From positions 54,193,001-54,257,000 of the forward strand of contig OX419755.1 in the NCBI GenBank assembly GCA_948567375.1: 64,000 nt of DNA. Reading direction: 5' to 3'. The translations under genes and the position numbers were made by a program. The stretch's first letter is position 1, and each line of letters starts with the position of its first letter. Of this stretch, positions 25,045 to 37,406 are shown in pieces. Source of the stretch: Lunularia cruciata (lineage: Eukaryota; Streptophyta; Marchantiopsida; Lunulariales; Lunulariaceae). The notes beneath the pieces were generated by a model that was not told the DNA's origin, did not search any database, and was given only the letters and a program-made list of their open reading frames with translations.

Positions 25045-25485
25045 TGATAACTTTTATTCAGCTAATGAATTTGATTTTCTTTGGTTTGGGCTTTGCCTAT
25101 TTCCCCTAAGGCCTTAAGCCAGTTTTCTCTTTTCTCTTTTCTAGCGTTTCGATGTCTTCCATTATTATTATTTTCTTCGAAGGTAGCACTATTTTGCTCA
25201 ATAAAAAAAGCTTTAACAAAATATGACCGCGTCTTTGATCTGAATGAATTGCCACGATTAGCAGGTCCATCTTCCTATTTTAAACATATGATTGATATAA
25301 AATTGTTAATCTCTTAGTGGCTCCCCTATGGCCGAATAACCAGCTTCATTCATCAAAACATGAAGGGCATTTGCTGTGTTATAGGACAAAGAGAATATAT
25401 TTACGATGAGAAGTCCATTGTAGAGAGACATGACGAAGACGCTGGTCTGCTAATCTGCTCGTTACCCGACTATCCTGCTCCAAAT
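25045..25485. other. Intergenic DNA between minisatellite and tandem duplication
   Basis: A 78-codon plus frame at 25081-25317 starts from TTG and has a hydrophobic first half, but matches nothing I know. Nothing else is supported. Confidence 0.4.
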
Positions 25486-25703
25486 GTCTGCTAACACAAC
25501 AAATGGCTGGTCCAAGGTCTGTAAGGGTGCAGTGCTCAGGTCTAAGGAAGATAAGTGGACAATTTGGAGCTTTTGAGCACTTATGAACACTGAGGTATGC
25601 TAATACAACAAGTAGAGGTCCAAGGGTCTGCTGGGGTGCAGTGCTTATGTCTAGGGAAGATAAGTAGACAATCTGGAAATTGTGTGCACTTATAAACACA
25701 AAG
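25486..25703. repeat. Tandem duplication, period about 110 bp
   Basis: Two copies start at TCTGCTAACACAAC (25486) and TATGCTAATACAAC (25596) and share GGGTGCAGTGCT and AGGGAAGATAAGT-like segments. The pair lies about 250 bp beyond the stop codon of the NAC gene, so it is in its 3' flank or late 3' UTR. Confidence 0.85.
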
Positions 25704-25950
25704 AAATTCGAACTTTTATATACATACAAATGGACAATACACAAAGGTTTCAGATTTCACTGTAGTTTAGATCATCTACACTGTCAGCCAAAAACGCAAA
25801 AACACTAAGGCAAATTTGCATCACCAACTTAGCTCCAAGATCTGCGAAACCTTCTGGTTATTCTGGACGGTAAACAAACCACTCTCACGCCTTTCTGCGC
25901 ATGGCTTTAGGAGTTCCCCTGTTCTCCCATGTACTGATCAGCTAATATTT

Positions 25951-28125
25951 TTACACCGCACAATCAGCTACATCGTGTTCGGATGATTCCAAATACAAGC
26001 TGCAAGGCAAGGAGGTTTCTCCTAAAAAGTCGAAAGACGGAGGAGCACCGGCAAGCGGTGCATCTGGGGCCGGGCATGCAGCACCCTCTGTGTCTCCGAT
26101 ATCCTCGGGCAGGCCATGGATAATCCAGTCCATTAATACATCCCACTGCTGGTTTGGAGAGTCAACATGTTTAGTAATAGCTGGCTGCGGACTACTCGAA
26201 TCACACCCTGTGGGAGTTGCACTTAAGCCGTCAGAAGCATACGCATCGAATTCGGGGGGATTTTTGTTTTCGATCTTGTAAATGACTACTCTCCAAGGGC
26301 AAGCCTTGGCCCCGTGGCCTTTCTCCGCTTCCATCAAGGAGTACTGATGAAGGACCCATTTCTTGAGACTATCATCTTTTGCTACTACACCACGCTTCTT
26401 CCCTTTGGATTTCTTTTGGTACGTGAAATATTTCTTTATCAGAGTACTTGAGATTGTTGATTGATGTCGGGGACCAGACTGTTTCCAGGTATAGCCGTCC
26501 TTCGTGAGCCTGGAACACTTTTGCTGGTCGGTGACTGACAAGAAATACCTGGGGCTGGGCTCTATAATCAAGCACACGGACGAAAGTAAATGTGGAGGTC
26601 AACCAGAACATCTTGTACTCACAGACACTTGGTAGTTACTAGTCAGTCAGAACATCTTTATCAAGCAGATAATGCCAATTAAATTTGGACTCTAATACTG
26701 AGTCCAGTTCCTTGACACATGTATAAGCATGAATCAAATACCATTCCCGCAATTTAACGGTCTCTGTTGCTGAAAATATATGACCTTGTGTTATAGGGGA
26801 AAAGGACAGATGGTACTCGTCAATGAAACTTACCTGTTAGGATTTCCCAAGGATGATGTTCATAGATGTTTGCCCCTTGGTAGATGCTAATGGACGGCTT
26901 GGCTCTGTAAAGCCAAGGCATCTGAATTGAAGTCTCTTGGCTGAGCGCCTTATGAACTTTTTCCAAGATTTTGCTTAGCTGCAAATCAGGAATTTTTTGT
27001 TCAAATCCACTCTGACCAAGGTCATCTTCCCTAAGCAGCCTGTGGATAATTCTTGGCTCCTTGGCTCCAGAAGGCTCTTCCTCCTGCTGACAAACCACAG
27101 TTGACCTGGTCAAGAATTCAGCTCCTAAATTTACGAGAATGACAGGGAATTACGAATAACAATCATTAGCAGCATAATTTGCATGCAGAAGCAGAATGTT
27201 TCTACAGAACTGTAGAAACAGTTTAACATAATGCCCAGCTCAGCGCGACATGGAGTACGACGCTGAAAACGAGCTAGAGAGCTTGCTAGCTTGATTCACA
27301 GCGTAGATATGAAATATAAGAAGCTAGTCCAATAAGCTACATCCGAGCACAGAAGTGTGCACGATACATGATGTGATAAGAGATTTAACTTAGTTAGGTT
27401 GTGACACTGCAGCAGATCTCGATCGCAGCTGTTAACATGAAACTCACAAAAACTGATGACATTAACTTGAATCGAGTTTCAAGGTCAGAAGAGAGGACCT
27501 TGAAGACGAGCAACAAACAATATACATGAAGCTCCCTAGAAGTTGTCACTCCCTAACTCAAAGTTAAGAACAGAAAGAAAGTACTTGATCTACAAGTGAA
27601 AAGTATCGCTTCAGAGCTTGGAAACGAGCTTGGACGAACCATGTCCCAGTCACTGGAATCTGGACTAGAGTGAGTTTCTTCGGAACCCCTTTCACGCGGT
27701 GATTTCCTGTGGGGTTTGACTTTGATGCCTTCCGCAGCTGCAGCTTCTTTGGCATGCTTGAAACCGCAGTAGTTATGAATTCTCTCATTTCCCACGTAAA
27801 CATGTCGATAACAGCCTTCCCTCTTGCAGATTCTTCCCATTTCATGATATCTTGCAGTTGATATCTTTACGAACTCAAGTGCATGCGATCTCCCACAAAA
27901 ATCGTAAACTCTACCAGTTGAGTCATCAATCCACACTGGCTGATAGCATTTTGGTAATCTACATGTGGTTCGTCCCATCCTTGCGCCTTGAACAGCGGAG
28001 CCATGTAAGTCTGCCATAGACATGTCATGGTGCATTATCCCACAAAATCGGTAAAATTTTCCAGGCCACGACTTCCATCGACGACTAGTGCATCCTGGAA
28101 ACTCACAATCAGGTTCTCTGCGTAT
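25951..28125 (-). CDS. Zinc-finger-repeat/NAC-domain transcription factor, 5' part unresolved
   Basis: Three minus-strand exons fit: 28125-27585, 27124-26834 and 26561-25951. Their splice phases are compatible (phase 1 at both introns) and together they encode 480 residues plus the stop. The first exon carries three modules of form C-x4-C-x14-16-C-G-x2-H (residues about 7-32, 55-81 and 100-124), each presumably binding one metal ion. The last two carry a divergent NAC DNA-binding domain: I-Y-E-H-H-P-W-E-I-L, R-Y-F-L-S-V, G-Y-T-W-K, Y-F-T-Y-Q-K-K, K-K-W-V-L-H-Q-Y-S-L and P-W-R-V-V-I-Y-K-I, followed by an acidic, Pro-rich tail typical of activation regions. The classic NAC start (P-G-F-R-F-H-P-T-D) is not seen. 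An initiator-Met exon must lie upstream of 28125. The 27584/27125 intron has a weak donor (CAA/GTAC), so two neighbouring genes remain possible. Confidence 0.65.
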
Positions 28126-30500
28126 CTGCAAAAGGTCATCAGAATGAGCATAGTCACAAGGAGTTGATGGGGGACTTAGGTGCAGTTGTCATCGCAGTGT
28201 AAGCGACGCGTCCTAGCAGAGGATGATCTGGACAACGGTATTTTTTCCTCCAGACTTTCTTCGTGAATATCACCACTAATTTATGACGAGAAATTCACGA
28301 ATCAAGGTCCTTGAGTTGTCCCTTTCATCATTCTTAGCTTCTAGTGCCCATGATCGTCCCGTTGAGTTTCAAACAGCCGTAGATCTCCATATCAGAAACG
28401 CAGCTTGAAAATCGTGCTCTTTTCAGGTCCCTAAAACCCAAATCAGCTTACTCAAGGGTCTGCTGGAAAAGACTTCAGATAATGATAGGGAAGGACAGAA
28501 AAGTGAAGTGTGCAAGAGGTGAAATTCATAGAAACTCATGAGTTGGTAGAACGAAACGAGTCCGATGGCCATTGTTGATAATTATCAGAGGGAAACAACT
28601 TTTTGCCCCTGAAAGTATTAATGGGGCAAAGGCAGGTTCGCACACTTCCCTTTGCATGTTCAGTCCCTGTAGACTCAGGAGGGAGCGAAGGGCCTGTCTA
28701 AGCAGATAGTGACCAAGGGAGGACTGACATCTCCCAGATAGGTTGGTATGAAATTCTCGGATTGGACAAGTTCCAGAGAAGAAGACTGTGTTATCCTATT
28801 GAACACTATAAGCCTGGGAGAGAAGAAGATATGACCGGAAGTCCAGTGCTTCAATCCATTGTTAGATTGAGTGATAGATAGGTAAAAGTACGAAAACCAC
28901 AGGGGGCCTTCACTTGAGACCTGAGCCTATGTGATACATATACACATAATACGTGTATGGGATGACTAGCGAGTTGTGAATTCTGACGAGATCTGGCTTG
29001 CAAATCTACATGAAATCGTCATGTAATAACTTGCAGTTCGTACTGAATCAGGTCCGGCAACGAAAGACTTCGGGACATAAGAAAATGTGGTATTCAGGTA
29101 TCTCTGAGCGTGCATGATCCAAGTCCCACGAATCTGGCAGGTCACTCGCGGTTTCTCGTCTTTCCACTCCGTCCTTAAGGGGAACCGGTGTAATGCAACT
29201 AATCGATACCAGTTCTGATGGGAATAGGCAGATCATGGACAGTTCCGACTTTTAGCACAGGCCGTAAAACACAAGTGCTCGTCTAGATAGGGCTGCTAGG
29301 TGCACCCACCCACGAATACAAGTTCCACTGGACCCGGAAAGAAACAAGATCAGCTAGGCGAAAGCCGCAGAATTAAACGGTAGGGTTCGCGAAGTCACCT
29401 AAACATAATGCGCTGCTGCTCCTCTTCGTTGGAGATTGTAGACCTGATGATAGCAAGCGATGACTCGCCTGTGTTCACAGCAGCGTACTGTCTGGAGGAA
29501 AGAGGGAGAGTAAAACCTAGGGACATGCATCAAAGCAGTACACTCTGCTGTCCAACTTCAACGTACAGCTTACGATCTAGTGGACCGGCAACTCTCTTTC
29601 ATTACAGAAAGACTGCACACCAGATGGACACCCGCTAGCAAACGCTTCCCCTCAAGCCGCGCTCAAATGTACCAGTGATTCCTTCTACGAAATAGTAGTT
29701 AAGACAACTCTCTCTTACAATACTCTTCTGTCATTGTTTTCAGGTTCGCTTCAGCGCTCTGCCGCATCTCCCACAACTCGGTTATGGAACTCTCTCGTCG
29801 ACAACTTCCAACGAGATCGGACATGATAGAAATAAGAAAATTGTAGAATGATAGGAATGTGAAGAATGATGACTCCTCTAATGCTTACAATAAGATCTGA
29901 TAGTAATCATTACTGATATTCCGCGCATATCGGGCAGATATCTCTGCAATTTCTGATACAATATACTACTAACTTCAAATCCACTTCCGAATTTACGACT
30001 CACGACGAAAGTACATCCCTTTTACGCGCTCTTCCTCCAAGTTCCTCAAGAGCCAACATCAGATGTATTTAACGGCCCTCGAAAATCTCTAACACTATAA
30101 TAATAGCTTTTGGGATCATGACTTCAGGAATCGAGAATCCTAGCTCTGACAGTACTAGCATTGATGACTACAATAGTCAAGGTGGTCACAAAAGTCATCT
30201 GTCGCCTGTCACCTATAGAAGGTTTTGGCGAAGCTTTGCCACACAGGTGGCTGGTGGATGCAGATTCACTTGTAACTTACATATTACTAGGCAGTTCCTG
30301 TTGTCTTCGCGAGGCCTGTCACATACGATCGGACAGAACCCGTCTGAGATTGCATTTGAGGCCGCTGTGTCCTCTGGCATCCAATCGTCACAGACGAGAA
30401 GATTAGTGCATCATCCGGTTATTAGGAGCTTCTTCCGAGAGTATAGTATAGTTTGTTTCATTTCCAATGAATGAACCTTGAGACCCTATCTACACTTTTC
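28126..30500. other. 5' flank of the NAC gene, no confident exon
   Basis: GC-normal DNA that should contain the missing first exon(s) and promoter of the zinc-finger/NAC gene. A minus-strand ATG near 28567 opens a 47-codon frame holding a GTAAG donor-like site, but its phase does not fit the next exon, so it could at most be a leader exon. Other frames are unrecognised: a 62-codon frame at 29048-29236 on -, and ATG-started frames at 29408-29638 and 30118-30474 on +. Confidence 0.4.
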
Positions 30501-31837
30501 CTTGGCGGGTTTACAATAATCTAGTATTTACTCGTAATTGTCCTAAATACAAATTTTAGTGCTCAATCAATTTCAAATTTTATGAATATTTCCTCATAAC
30601 GTTATCAAGTGTGATTATTTTCATTTTTAGAATTTTTGCTTTCGCTTATTTAGCATCTCTCCTCAATAAGGTGCAATATAGCAATATCAGCAAATAATTA
30701 TCCATGTAGTGATACAAAATTTGAATTTTTTAATACATCTAAAATCTATGGAAATTTCAAAATTTGATAAGTAGTAGCAAAAAATATTTAATATTTATTG
30801 AATATTTCCCATTTAAAATTTAATATTATACTAATGCTAGACCTTTAATTCCATTGATTTATTAGGCATGGTCAAATATTAGACTTGGTCCCCAATATTG
30901 AGAAAATGCTACCATTAATTAGTAAAAATACTTTGCATTACGAAGATGCAACAATAATTAGTAAAAGTAATCAAATATGAGAATCACATATACTAGATTT
31001 GTATTACAGTTTGTATGTTTGTTACTCTAATTTATAACCAAAATCAATAAGTACTCATGGTAATTACGTTATTAAAACATTATTTTTAATTTCTATATTT
31101 TCAATATTTAAATAAGTTCAATAGACTATAATGGATTTTTGGCAATTTTCCTACCTAATTATATTCTTGGACAATTCCTTGGTTTCACCTCCATTAAAGC
31201 TATGGATGTAATTCTATTAAAACTTTTAAATATACATATAGAAAATATTTTACTCAAAAATTAAAATTATTATTTTTATAAATATTGAGAAACTCTTTGT
31301 ATTTTACACTCAAAATAATAATACATATACTACTTTATATTTAATATATACCAAATTTTATATATAGTTACACGATATATATCATTGTCAACATCATATT
31401 GTATAGAAACACAACTCATATAGCACCCCTATACAAACTCTTAAGTGTTGCAATGGGTCTTATTGTTGCATTTTTTATCCAACCTTATTGGCTCTATCAT
31501 TATTTGGCATTTTGATGTAGAATTAAATCCTATTCATGCTTACCCTATTACAATCACCAATAATGTAAGCAAATGTCATCTCCTTAACTAATGTACAATT
31601 ATACAGATATGAGTGTACTTGAATAAAGACAACAAGTACAAATAAACCAAACGTTTCAGCCAAATTGGCTAAAATGTCCACTTAGGAACCAAATTCTAGA
31701 GTTCAATCCTCCCTACATAGACTATTGATGGTTGGTTTGATTTTGACACACTATTTTGCAAAGCCAAGTGAGTACAATTCTACAATTTTGGCTTCTTAGA
31801 CTCAAATTGACCAACCAATTTTGTCAATTGGACAAAA
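30501..31837. other. AT-rich intergenic DNA
   Basis: Composition drops back to very AT-rich at about 30500, marking the edge of the gene island. No gene, RNA or element boundary is recognised. Confidence 0.55.
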
Positions 31838-32225
31838 CTTGGGACTCCAATTCTTCACTCCATTCTCCAAATTTGCATTCAATTTCCACTCTCACTTCTT
31901 CATGTAACCATGTTCCAACATTTGGAAGGACATCCATACTCCATTCTCAAAATTTAAACTTGGACTTCAATTCTTTACTCCATTCTCCAAATTGGCACTC
32001 AATTTCCACTCTCGCTTCTTCATGTAACCATGTTCTAACACTTGGAAGGACATCCATACTCCATTCTCAAAATTTAGCACTCAAATTCCACTCTCACTTC
32101 TTCCAAGTAACTATGTTCCAATCCTTGGAAGGACGGCCTATGGATGATTACCACAAGTTCAACACTCAAATTCCACTCTCACTTCTTCCATGTAACCATG
32201 TTCCAATGTTGGAAGAACTGACCTT
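31838..32225. repeat. Tandem repeat block, first period 121 bp then shorter units
   Basis: Units share ACTCAATTTCCACTCTC, CTTCTTCATGTAACCATG and GGAAGGACATCC segments. The first two begin near 31838 and 31959; two shortened units follow near 32075 and 32158. The 166-codon plus frame at 31756-32256 comes from this repeat and reads as a repeated Ser/His/Asn-rich peptide, so I do not regard it as a gene. Confidence 0.85.
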
Positions 32226-32311
32226 ACGAGTTCATTTGGTGGAGATTGAACTATGAAAATAATATTGGTCTTTTCACCTCAATCTTAGTTTCTAGAGGTC
32301 AACATGCAATA

Positions 32312-32520
32312 CACACAAGTTCTAGTTCTAGTAGTTTTTGTGCATCATGTGGTGGTGCCCTTGTTGAAGATGATGCTACTACAAGTGCTGGTACCACTAT
32401 ATGAGATGGTGCAATAGCAAGGTACACAAATTCTAGTTCGAGTAGTGTTAGTGCATCAAGAGGTGGTACCCTAGTTGGAGATGGAGCTACTACGAGTGGT
32501 GGTATCAAGAGATGGTGTAG
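32312..32520. repeat. Tandem duplication, period about 120 bp
   Basis: Two copies begin ACACAAGTTCTAGTTC (about 32312) and ACACAAATTCTAGTTC (about 32432) and share GTGCATCA and GGTGGT segments. They sit next to the left end of element B. Confidence 0.8.
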
Positions 32521-32553
32521 AGATAGGTTTAACTCCATGGTAGAGTTCTTCAT

Positions 32554-33659
32554 GTGTATAAAAGACCAAGGAGAGAAAAAGTACATTGGAAGACTAGAGT
32601 GGAAGATCACATTATGACTCAAGTGAAGGAAAATCTAAATGCCTAGCTTGGGCTTGGCTTGGGTATTTATGGGTAACTTAGTGTAATACTCCAAGGACAA
32701 GAGAAGAGAGAAAACACAAATTGCACACTCAAACATTCGATGCCCCAAGGGAGCACCTTCTCTTTATTATATAGACAAAGAGGATCTCCTCCAAGGAATC
32801 TCCACCATAGGATTAAGGACATAGATAGGTGACATGTCAACAAGCTCCACCCTTGGATTACTTACTTGGATGGGTGACCTGTCTGGTCTAGGTCCTATCT
32901 GGTTGGTCAAACAAGCTTTGACTGAAGGGAATCTTTTAGGGAATCTTCCTGTAGGAATCTCAGAATCATGTAAGGTACCGTTGGAAAGCTCTTGACGAGA
33001 CAGTGCAGGGGGAGGGAAGGCCAGCCTTTCCTTTTTTGGGGGGGGGGGAGGAATCTGCACATTTTTGAGGCCTAATTCATCCGTTTAGGCCTCCAAAATT
33101 GCCTTCAAAGATTTTAGGCATATTTCAGTTCCTACTCTATTAGTAGAAGTCCCCTTTTGGTGATACCTCTTTCTGATCTGTTTAGTCCATCATGTGTAAC
33201 ATCCTTCCAGATGTTACCAAACCAATTCTCACCTTTAAATCATATGTCTAGCTATTGGTTCTAAGGTTCTCAAGTCTATTTTGGTTTCTGCCCTATTGGT
33301 AGAAGTACTCTTTTGGTAGTACTTCTATCTGATCTATTTTGACCATCATGTATAACATCATTCTAGATGTTACTAAACCAAATTTCACATCTAGATCATA
33401 TGGCTAACCCTTGGTATTACACTTAGGTACAAAGCTCCCAAGGAAGGTTCCTTTTAGGAGCCGTCTTACTTGGAGTGCAAGCTAAGCTAGCCATCAACTT
33501 GGCATGCAAGTTACTCTACCTCGAAAAGTTTCTACACACAAGTTCCCTCAATGATTCTAGTACATTCTTAGGCTAGTTGCACATATCTTTGCTATATTTA
33601 GCTTAGCTTACTAACTCATTAGTTTCTACTAACTCGTATGATAACTCCATATCATTACA
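32554..33659 (-). repeat. 3' LTR of chromovirus remnant B, split by a solo LTR
   Basis: On the minus strand the LTR begins TGTAATGATATGGAG (plus-strand end 33659) and ends near 32554. It is a sister of the LTR at 13774-14221. The piece 32682-33421 is a later insertion, so the LTR itself is about 360 bp. It adjoins an inverted purine tract at 33660-33676, which shows it is the 3' LTR of a minus-strand element. Confidence 0.75.
32682..33421 (-). repeat. Solo LTR of family G with perfect target duplication
   Basis: 740 bp with terminal TGTAATAC/GTATTACA, flanked by CTTAG on both sides (32677-32681 and 33422-33426). It matches, in reverse orientation, the LTR of element G at 61621 and the solo copy at 37407. 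It lies inside the LTR of remnant B. A long G-run sits near 33040. Confidence 0.92.
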
Positions 33660-33835
33660 TATTACTCCACCGCTAGTGTGGTGACATCCTCATTGCCATG
33701 GAATCCTCAAACACATATAGGGCTATTTGGGCATTGTGGAGATAGAGGTTTCCATGTGGCATCATGAAGGGGATACCCTTTCCAAAGGACTTTGTACTCA
33801 ATGTGTCATTGGTAGCCACATGGATGATGTGATGT
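33660..33835 (-). pseudogene. Chromodomain end of chromovirus remnant B
   Basis: The reverse complement of the purine tract is followed by sequence for the C-terminal chromodomain-like end (P-F-G-K-G/E-Y-P...H-D-A-T-W region at about 33740-33800). It is cut at 33835 by the LTR of element C. The rest of B is not identifiable in the window. Confidence 0.65.
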
Positions 33836-34260
33836 TGTAAAAGACCATGACCAAGGAGAGAAATGGGAGAATGGATGCTCATATTGGGATGTTGGAATGA
33901 GGGAAAACACCGAATGCCTAGCATGAGCTTTGGCTTTGGTATTTATAGGTAGCATACAAAGCACTTGAGAAGCTTCTCCAGAAGCTTCCTTGAGCCGCTT
34001 TCTTAGAGTGCAAGCAAAGTTAACTAAGAAGCTTCTCAAGAAGCTTCCTTTTAGAAGCCATCTACTTGGCGTGCAACCTAAGCTAGTTGAAAGCTTCTAT
34101 AAGCTTCCTTCTAGAAGCTATTTACTTGAGGTGCAAGCTAAGCTAGCCGAGAAGCTTCCCAAGAAGCTTCAAAGATACTCTTAGAATATTCTAGGCTAAT
34201 TTGTCTTTTTCCTGCTTCGTTAGCCGTACTAACTTTATTGCTAAACTCCATATTGTTACA
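33836..34260 (-). repeat. 3' LTR of chromovirus C
   Basis: 425 bp; the minus-strand start TGTAACAATATGGAG lies at 34260 and the end at 33836. It carries the family's AAGCTT-rich modules and a TATAAATACC box (plus 33939-33948). The inverted purine tract (TATTCTCCCACCGCTAG) follows at 34261. Confidence 0.88.
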
Positions 34261-35700
34261 TATTCTCCCACCGCTAGTTGGTGACGTCCTCATCGCCAAT
34301 GAAGCTTCGAAGTCCTAGATGGCCATTTGTGCATTCAAGAGGTGAGAAAGAGGTTCTCATGTGGCATCATGAAGGGGATACTCTTTCCAAAGGACCTTGT
34401 ACTCTGTATGTTGTCAACGGCCTTGTTGAATATGGCAACGTGCAAGGATACAATCAAATTTGTACTCCTCATGATCATTGATAGGGAAAGGAGGAGGTGG
34501 AGGTTGGACTTGAGAGGAAAAGGAAGAGGGGTTAGGAACAAAGGGTTTCAACTTGGAAACATGAAAGATAGTATGAATACGCACATGACAAGGCAAGGCA
34601 AGTTAATAAGCAAGAGGAGAGACAATTTGGGTGACATCAAAGGGTCCTATCCAATTAAGGGCAAGTTTACAAACTTGGGTATCAAGGGGAAGAGGGAGGT
34701 TACTAGAGGATAACATGACTTTATCAACGACTTCAAAGGTGAGCTCACAACGATGGTGGTCCGCATATTGCTTTTGAGAATTTTGAGCAACAAGGAGATG
34801 AGATTTGGCTTGATGGAGAGATAAGGATATAGTGGTCAAGAATGTTGAAGTATGAGGAACTTGAGATGGAAAGGGAGCAAGAAGAGGATCTGGAAAAGGC
34901 GGATATTGGCCAAAATTGAGAAAGAAAGGAGAAAATCTGGTGCTTTCCTATTTGGAATTGTTGTAGGCAAATTCTGCAGCTACAAGACACTCATCCCAAT
35001 TGGTATGGTGGACATTGACAAAGGCATGTATAATATTTTCCAATGTATGATTTGCACGTCTAGTTTGTCCATCAATTTGAGGATGATAGGCCATGGACAA
35101 AGTAAGCTTGGTGCCAAGTATCTAGAAGAGTGCTTGCCAAAACTTCCCCGTAAATCAAGGATTGCGGTTGGAGATGAGTACATGTGGTATCTCATGATGC
35201 TTGAAGACATTGTTGAAGTAGATTTGCACTAAGGTTGGAGCATCCACGGTATCACAAGTTGGTGCCAAGTGGATTTGCCTACTAAGCTTATCCACAAACA
35301 CCATGATTGTTATGTGTCCTTGCTTTGTCTTGGGCAAGGATGTGATGAGATCCAAGCTCACATGCTCTCATCAAGCGGATGGAATGGCAAGTGGTCGAAG
35401 AAGTCCACTCGGCTTTTGGTTGTTGGCCTTGTTGGGTTGGCAACTCTCACACGATCAGACAAGTTCTCAAACATCTCGTGTCATTCTGGGCCACCACCAT
35501 TGGTGTTGGAGGGTACCCAAGGTTTTGTCCACACCTATGTGACTAGCAATGGGTAAATCATGGGCTTCTTGAAGGCGCACAAGTTGAAGATCACCTTTGA
35601 TTGGAACATAGATCCGGTCCTCATGGAATAGAAGGCCCCTCCTTGATGGAGAAGGTGTTGTACTCCTTTTTGCATGCTATAAGGCGACCATGTACCATTT
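34261..35700 (-). pseudogene. Decayed integrase and chromodomain of chromovirus C
   Basis: Reading from high to low coordinates: the zinc-binding region (about 35540-35400), then L-D-L-I-T-S-L-P-K with V-F-V-D-K-L-S (35361-35155), the second Asp context I-S-N-R-N-P (here D is changed to N), the A-Y-H-P-Q-T/I region, a C-terminal segment with H-L-L-V-A-Q-N (34839-34603), and the chromodomain-like end at about 34440-34290. The second catalytic Asp appears to be lost (S-D-R-D-P in F, S-N-R-N-P here). Frameshifts separate the pieces. Confidence 0.78.
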
Positions 35701-37250
35701 GGAAGAAAGGATCTTGTTGTAGAGTTGACTAAAAACTTGTTTTTGACCTTGGAGTCAATTGACACCGTCGTAATTGCCATTGTGATGAGAGGAAGAGACT
35801 TCAAATCAGGTCATTGTGATAAACCATCAAGGATGAGGTGGAACCAACCTGGTTTGTACTCAAGTTTGATGTCAAACAATTGGAGTTGTTCTTCCCATTG
35901 ATGATGTCTACTCTTCATGTGTTCCACGTATAAGGTTTGCAACAATGATTTGTGATTAGTTTGCATGATCACTTGTTTCCCCAAGAGGTAATACCTCCAT
36001 ACCTTGGTGGCATATACCATTGCAAGTTGTTCTTGATCTTGAGCAGAGTAGTTTCTTTCAGCCGTATTGAGTCGGCAAGACACAAAGGTAATGGAATGTA
36101 ATCCATCTAGGAATTCTTGTTGCAACACGGCTCCAATGGGAAAGTTAGAAGCATCAAAATCAACCAGGGTAGTTGAGGATTATATGGTTGAAGAATGGGT
36201 CTTGAAACACCATATGTTTCAACTAGAATGCTTCTTCATGCTTGGTGGTCCGCTGGAAGCTTAAGTCCTTCCCCAAGAGGTTAGTCAATGGTGCAGCCAC
36301 ATGAGCATAATAATAGATGAACCATTGGTAAAAACTAGCCAACTCATTAATGCCCATACTTCTATAACATTCTTTAGAGTAGGCCAATCAATAATGGCCT
36401 TGATTTTCTCCTCTTCCATCTTGATCTCCTCCAATGAGATCTTGTGCCCCAAGAAGGTACCTTCCTTTTGCCAAAAGGCACACTTTGACTTCTTGTAGTA
36501 AAATTTCCATTATTGTAGTCATCTTAGAACTTCTTGCTTGTGATTCACGTGTTCTGCCTTTGTCTTGCTATAGATTAAGATATCATCCAAGAACACCACC
36601 ATGTACAATCCAATAGTCCATCCAACACGCAATGCATCTGATCCATGAAGACTACTGGAGCATTAGTGAGCCCAAAAGGTAGAACTCTTCTTTCAAAATA
36701 CCTATACCTTGTGTGAAAGGCCGTCTTTTGCACATCCTCCCTATCAATAGGGATTTACCAATAGTTGGTGCAAAGATCAAGCTTGGAAAAGTATCATGCT
36801 CCACTCAATTGATCAAGCAAGTCATCAATCCAAGGCAAGGGATATGCATTCTTCACTGTTTGCTTATTGAGCCCATGATAATCAATATAGAAACAAAATC
36901 CTCCATCCTTCTTTGGAACAAATAGTACCGGTGCTCCCCAAGGAGAGGTACTAATGTTATATGAAGTCATTCTCCAACAACTACGTAAGTATTGTTTGCA
37001 ACTCCTCCAACTTCTTTGGTGAGAGCCTATAGATTGGTCTACTCACCAGAGTACTCCCTAGCAATAACTCAATCTTGAAGGGCATACCACGATTGGAGGG
37101 TAATCCCTTTGGTAGATCATCCAGAATCACATCCACAAACTCTTGAACAATTGCCAACAATTGCTTGATGAGGCTCTCAACTCTCCTCAGATTTTCCTTG
37201 TGCAATCGGCTTGATCCACACCGCAAAAACAAACTTATCTTCCTCCAAAG
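35701..37250 (-). pseudogene. Decayed reverse transcriptase-RNase H of chromovirus C
   Basis: The minus strand shows the RT entry segment (37232-36981, with [13 protein letters not shown]), then RT blocks to about 36330 including the reverse complement of the L-D-D catalytic box near 36590. RNase H lies at about 36200-35811 (F-V-S-C-R-L-N, Q-E-Q-L-A-M-V-Y-A-T-K-V-W-R, T-N-H-K-S-L). The usual T-D-H of RNase H reads T-N-H here, a probable loss of a catalytic Asp. Confidence 0.82.
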
Positions 37251-37401
37251 CTTGCTCTATGGTTGCTTCACTAACAAACTTCCCATCTAGGGACTCATTC
37301 TTTTCAAAGCTTGCTCCATGGTTGCCTTCTTGGCAAATTTCCTATCTTGGGGCTCCTCTCTCTTGAAGGCATGCTTTATGGCTACCTTCTCAACAAACTT
37401 C
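37230..37401 (-). repeat. Tandem linker repeat of chromovirus C
   Basis: Three units of about 60 bp lie on the minus strand, each with the GGGAAGTTTGT...ATGGAGCAAGCTT pattern also seen in A and D. The block is cut at 37406 by a solo LTR. Confidence 0.8.
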
Positions 37402-37406
37402 CCGTC

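Noticed and set aside
31756-32256. 166-codon plus-strand reading frame
   Set aside because: It coincides with tandem DNA repeats and encodes a repeated low-complexity peptide, with no homology I recognise.
33035-33052. Poly-G run as a regulatory or structural element
   Set aside because: It lies in a solo LTR where the sister copies have only short C- or G-rich stretches, so slippage is the simpler explanation.
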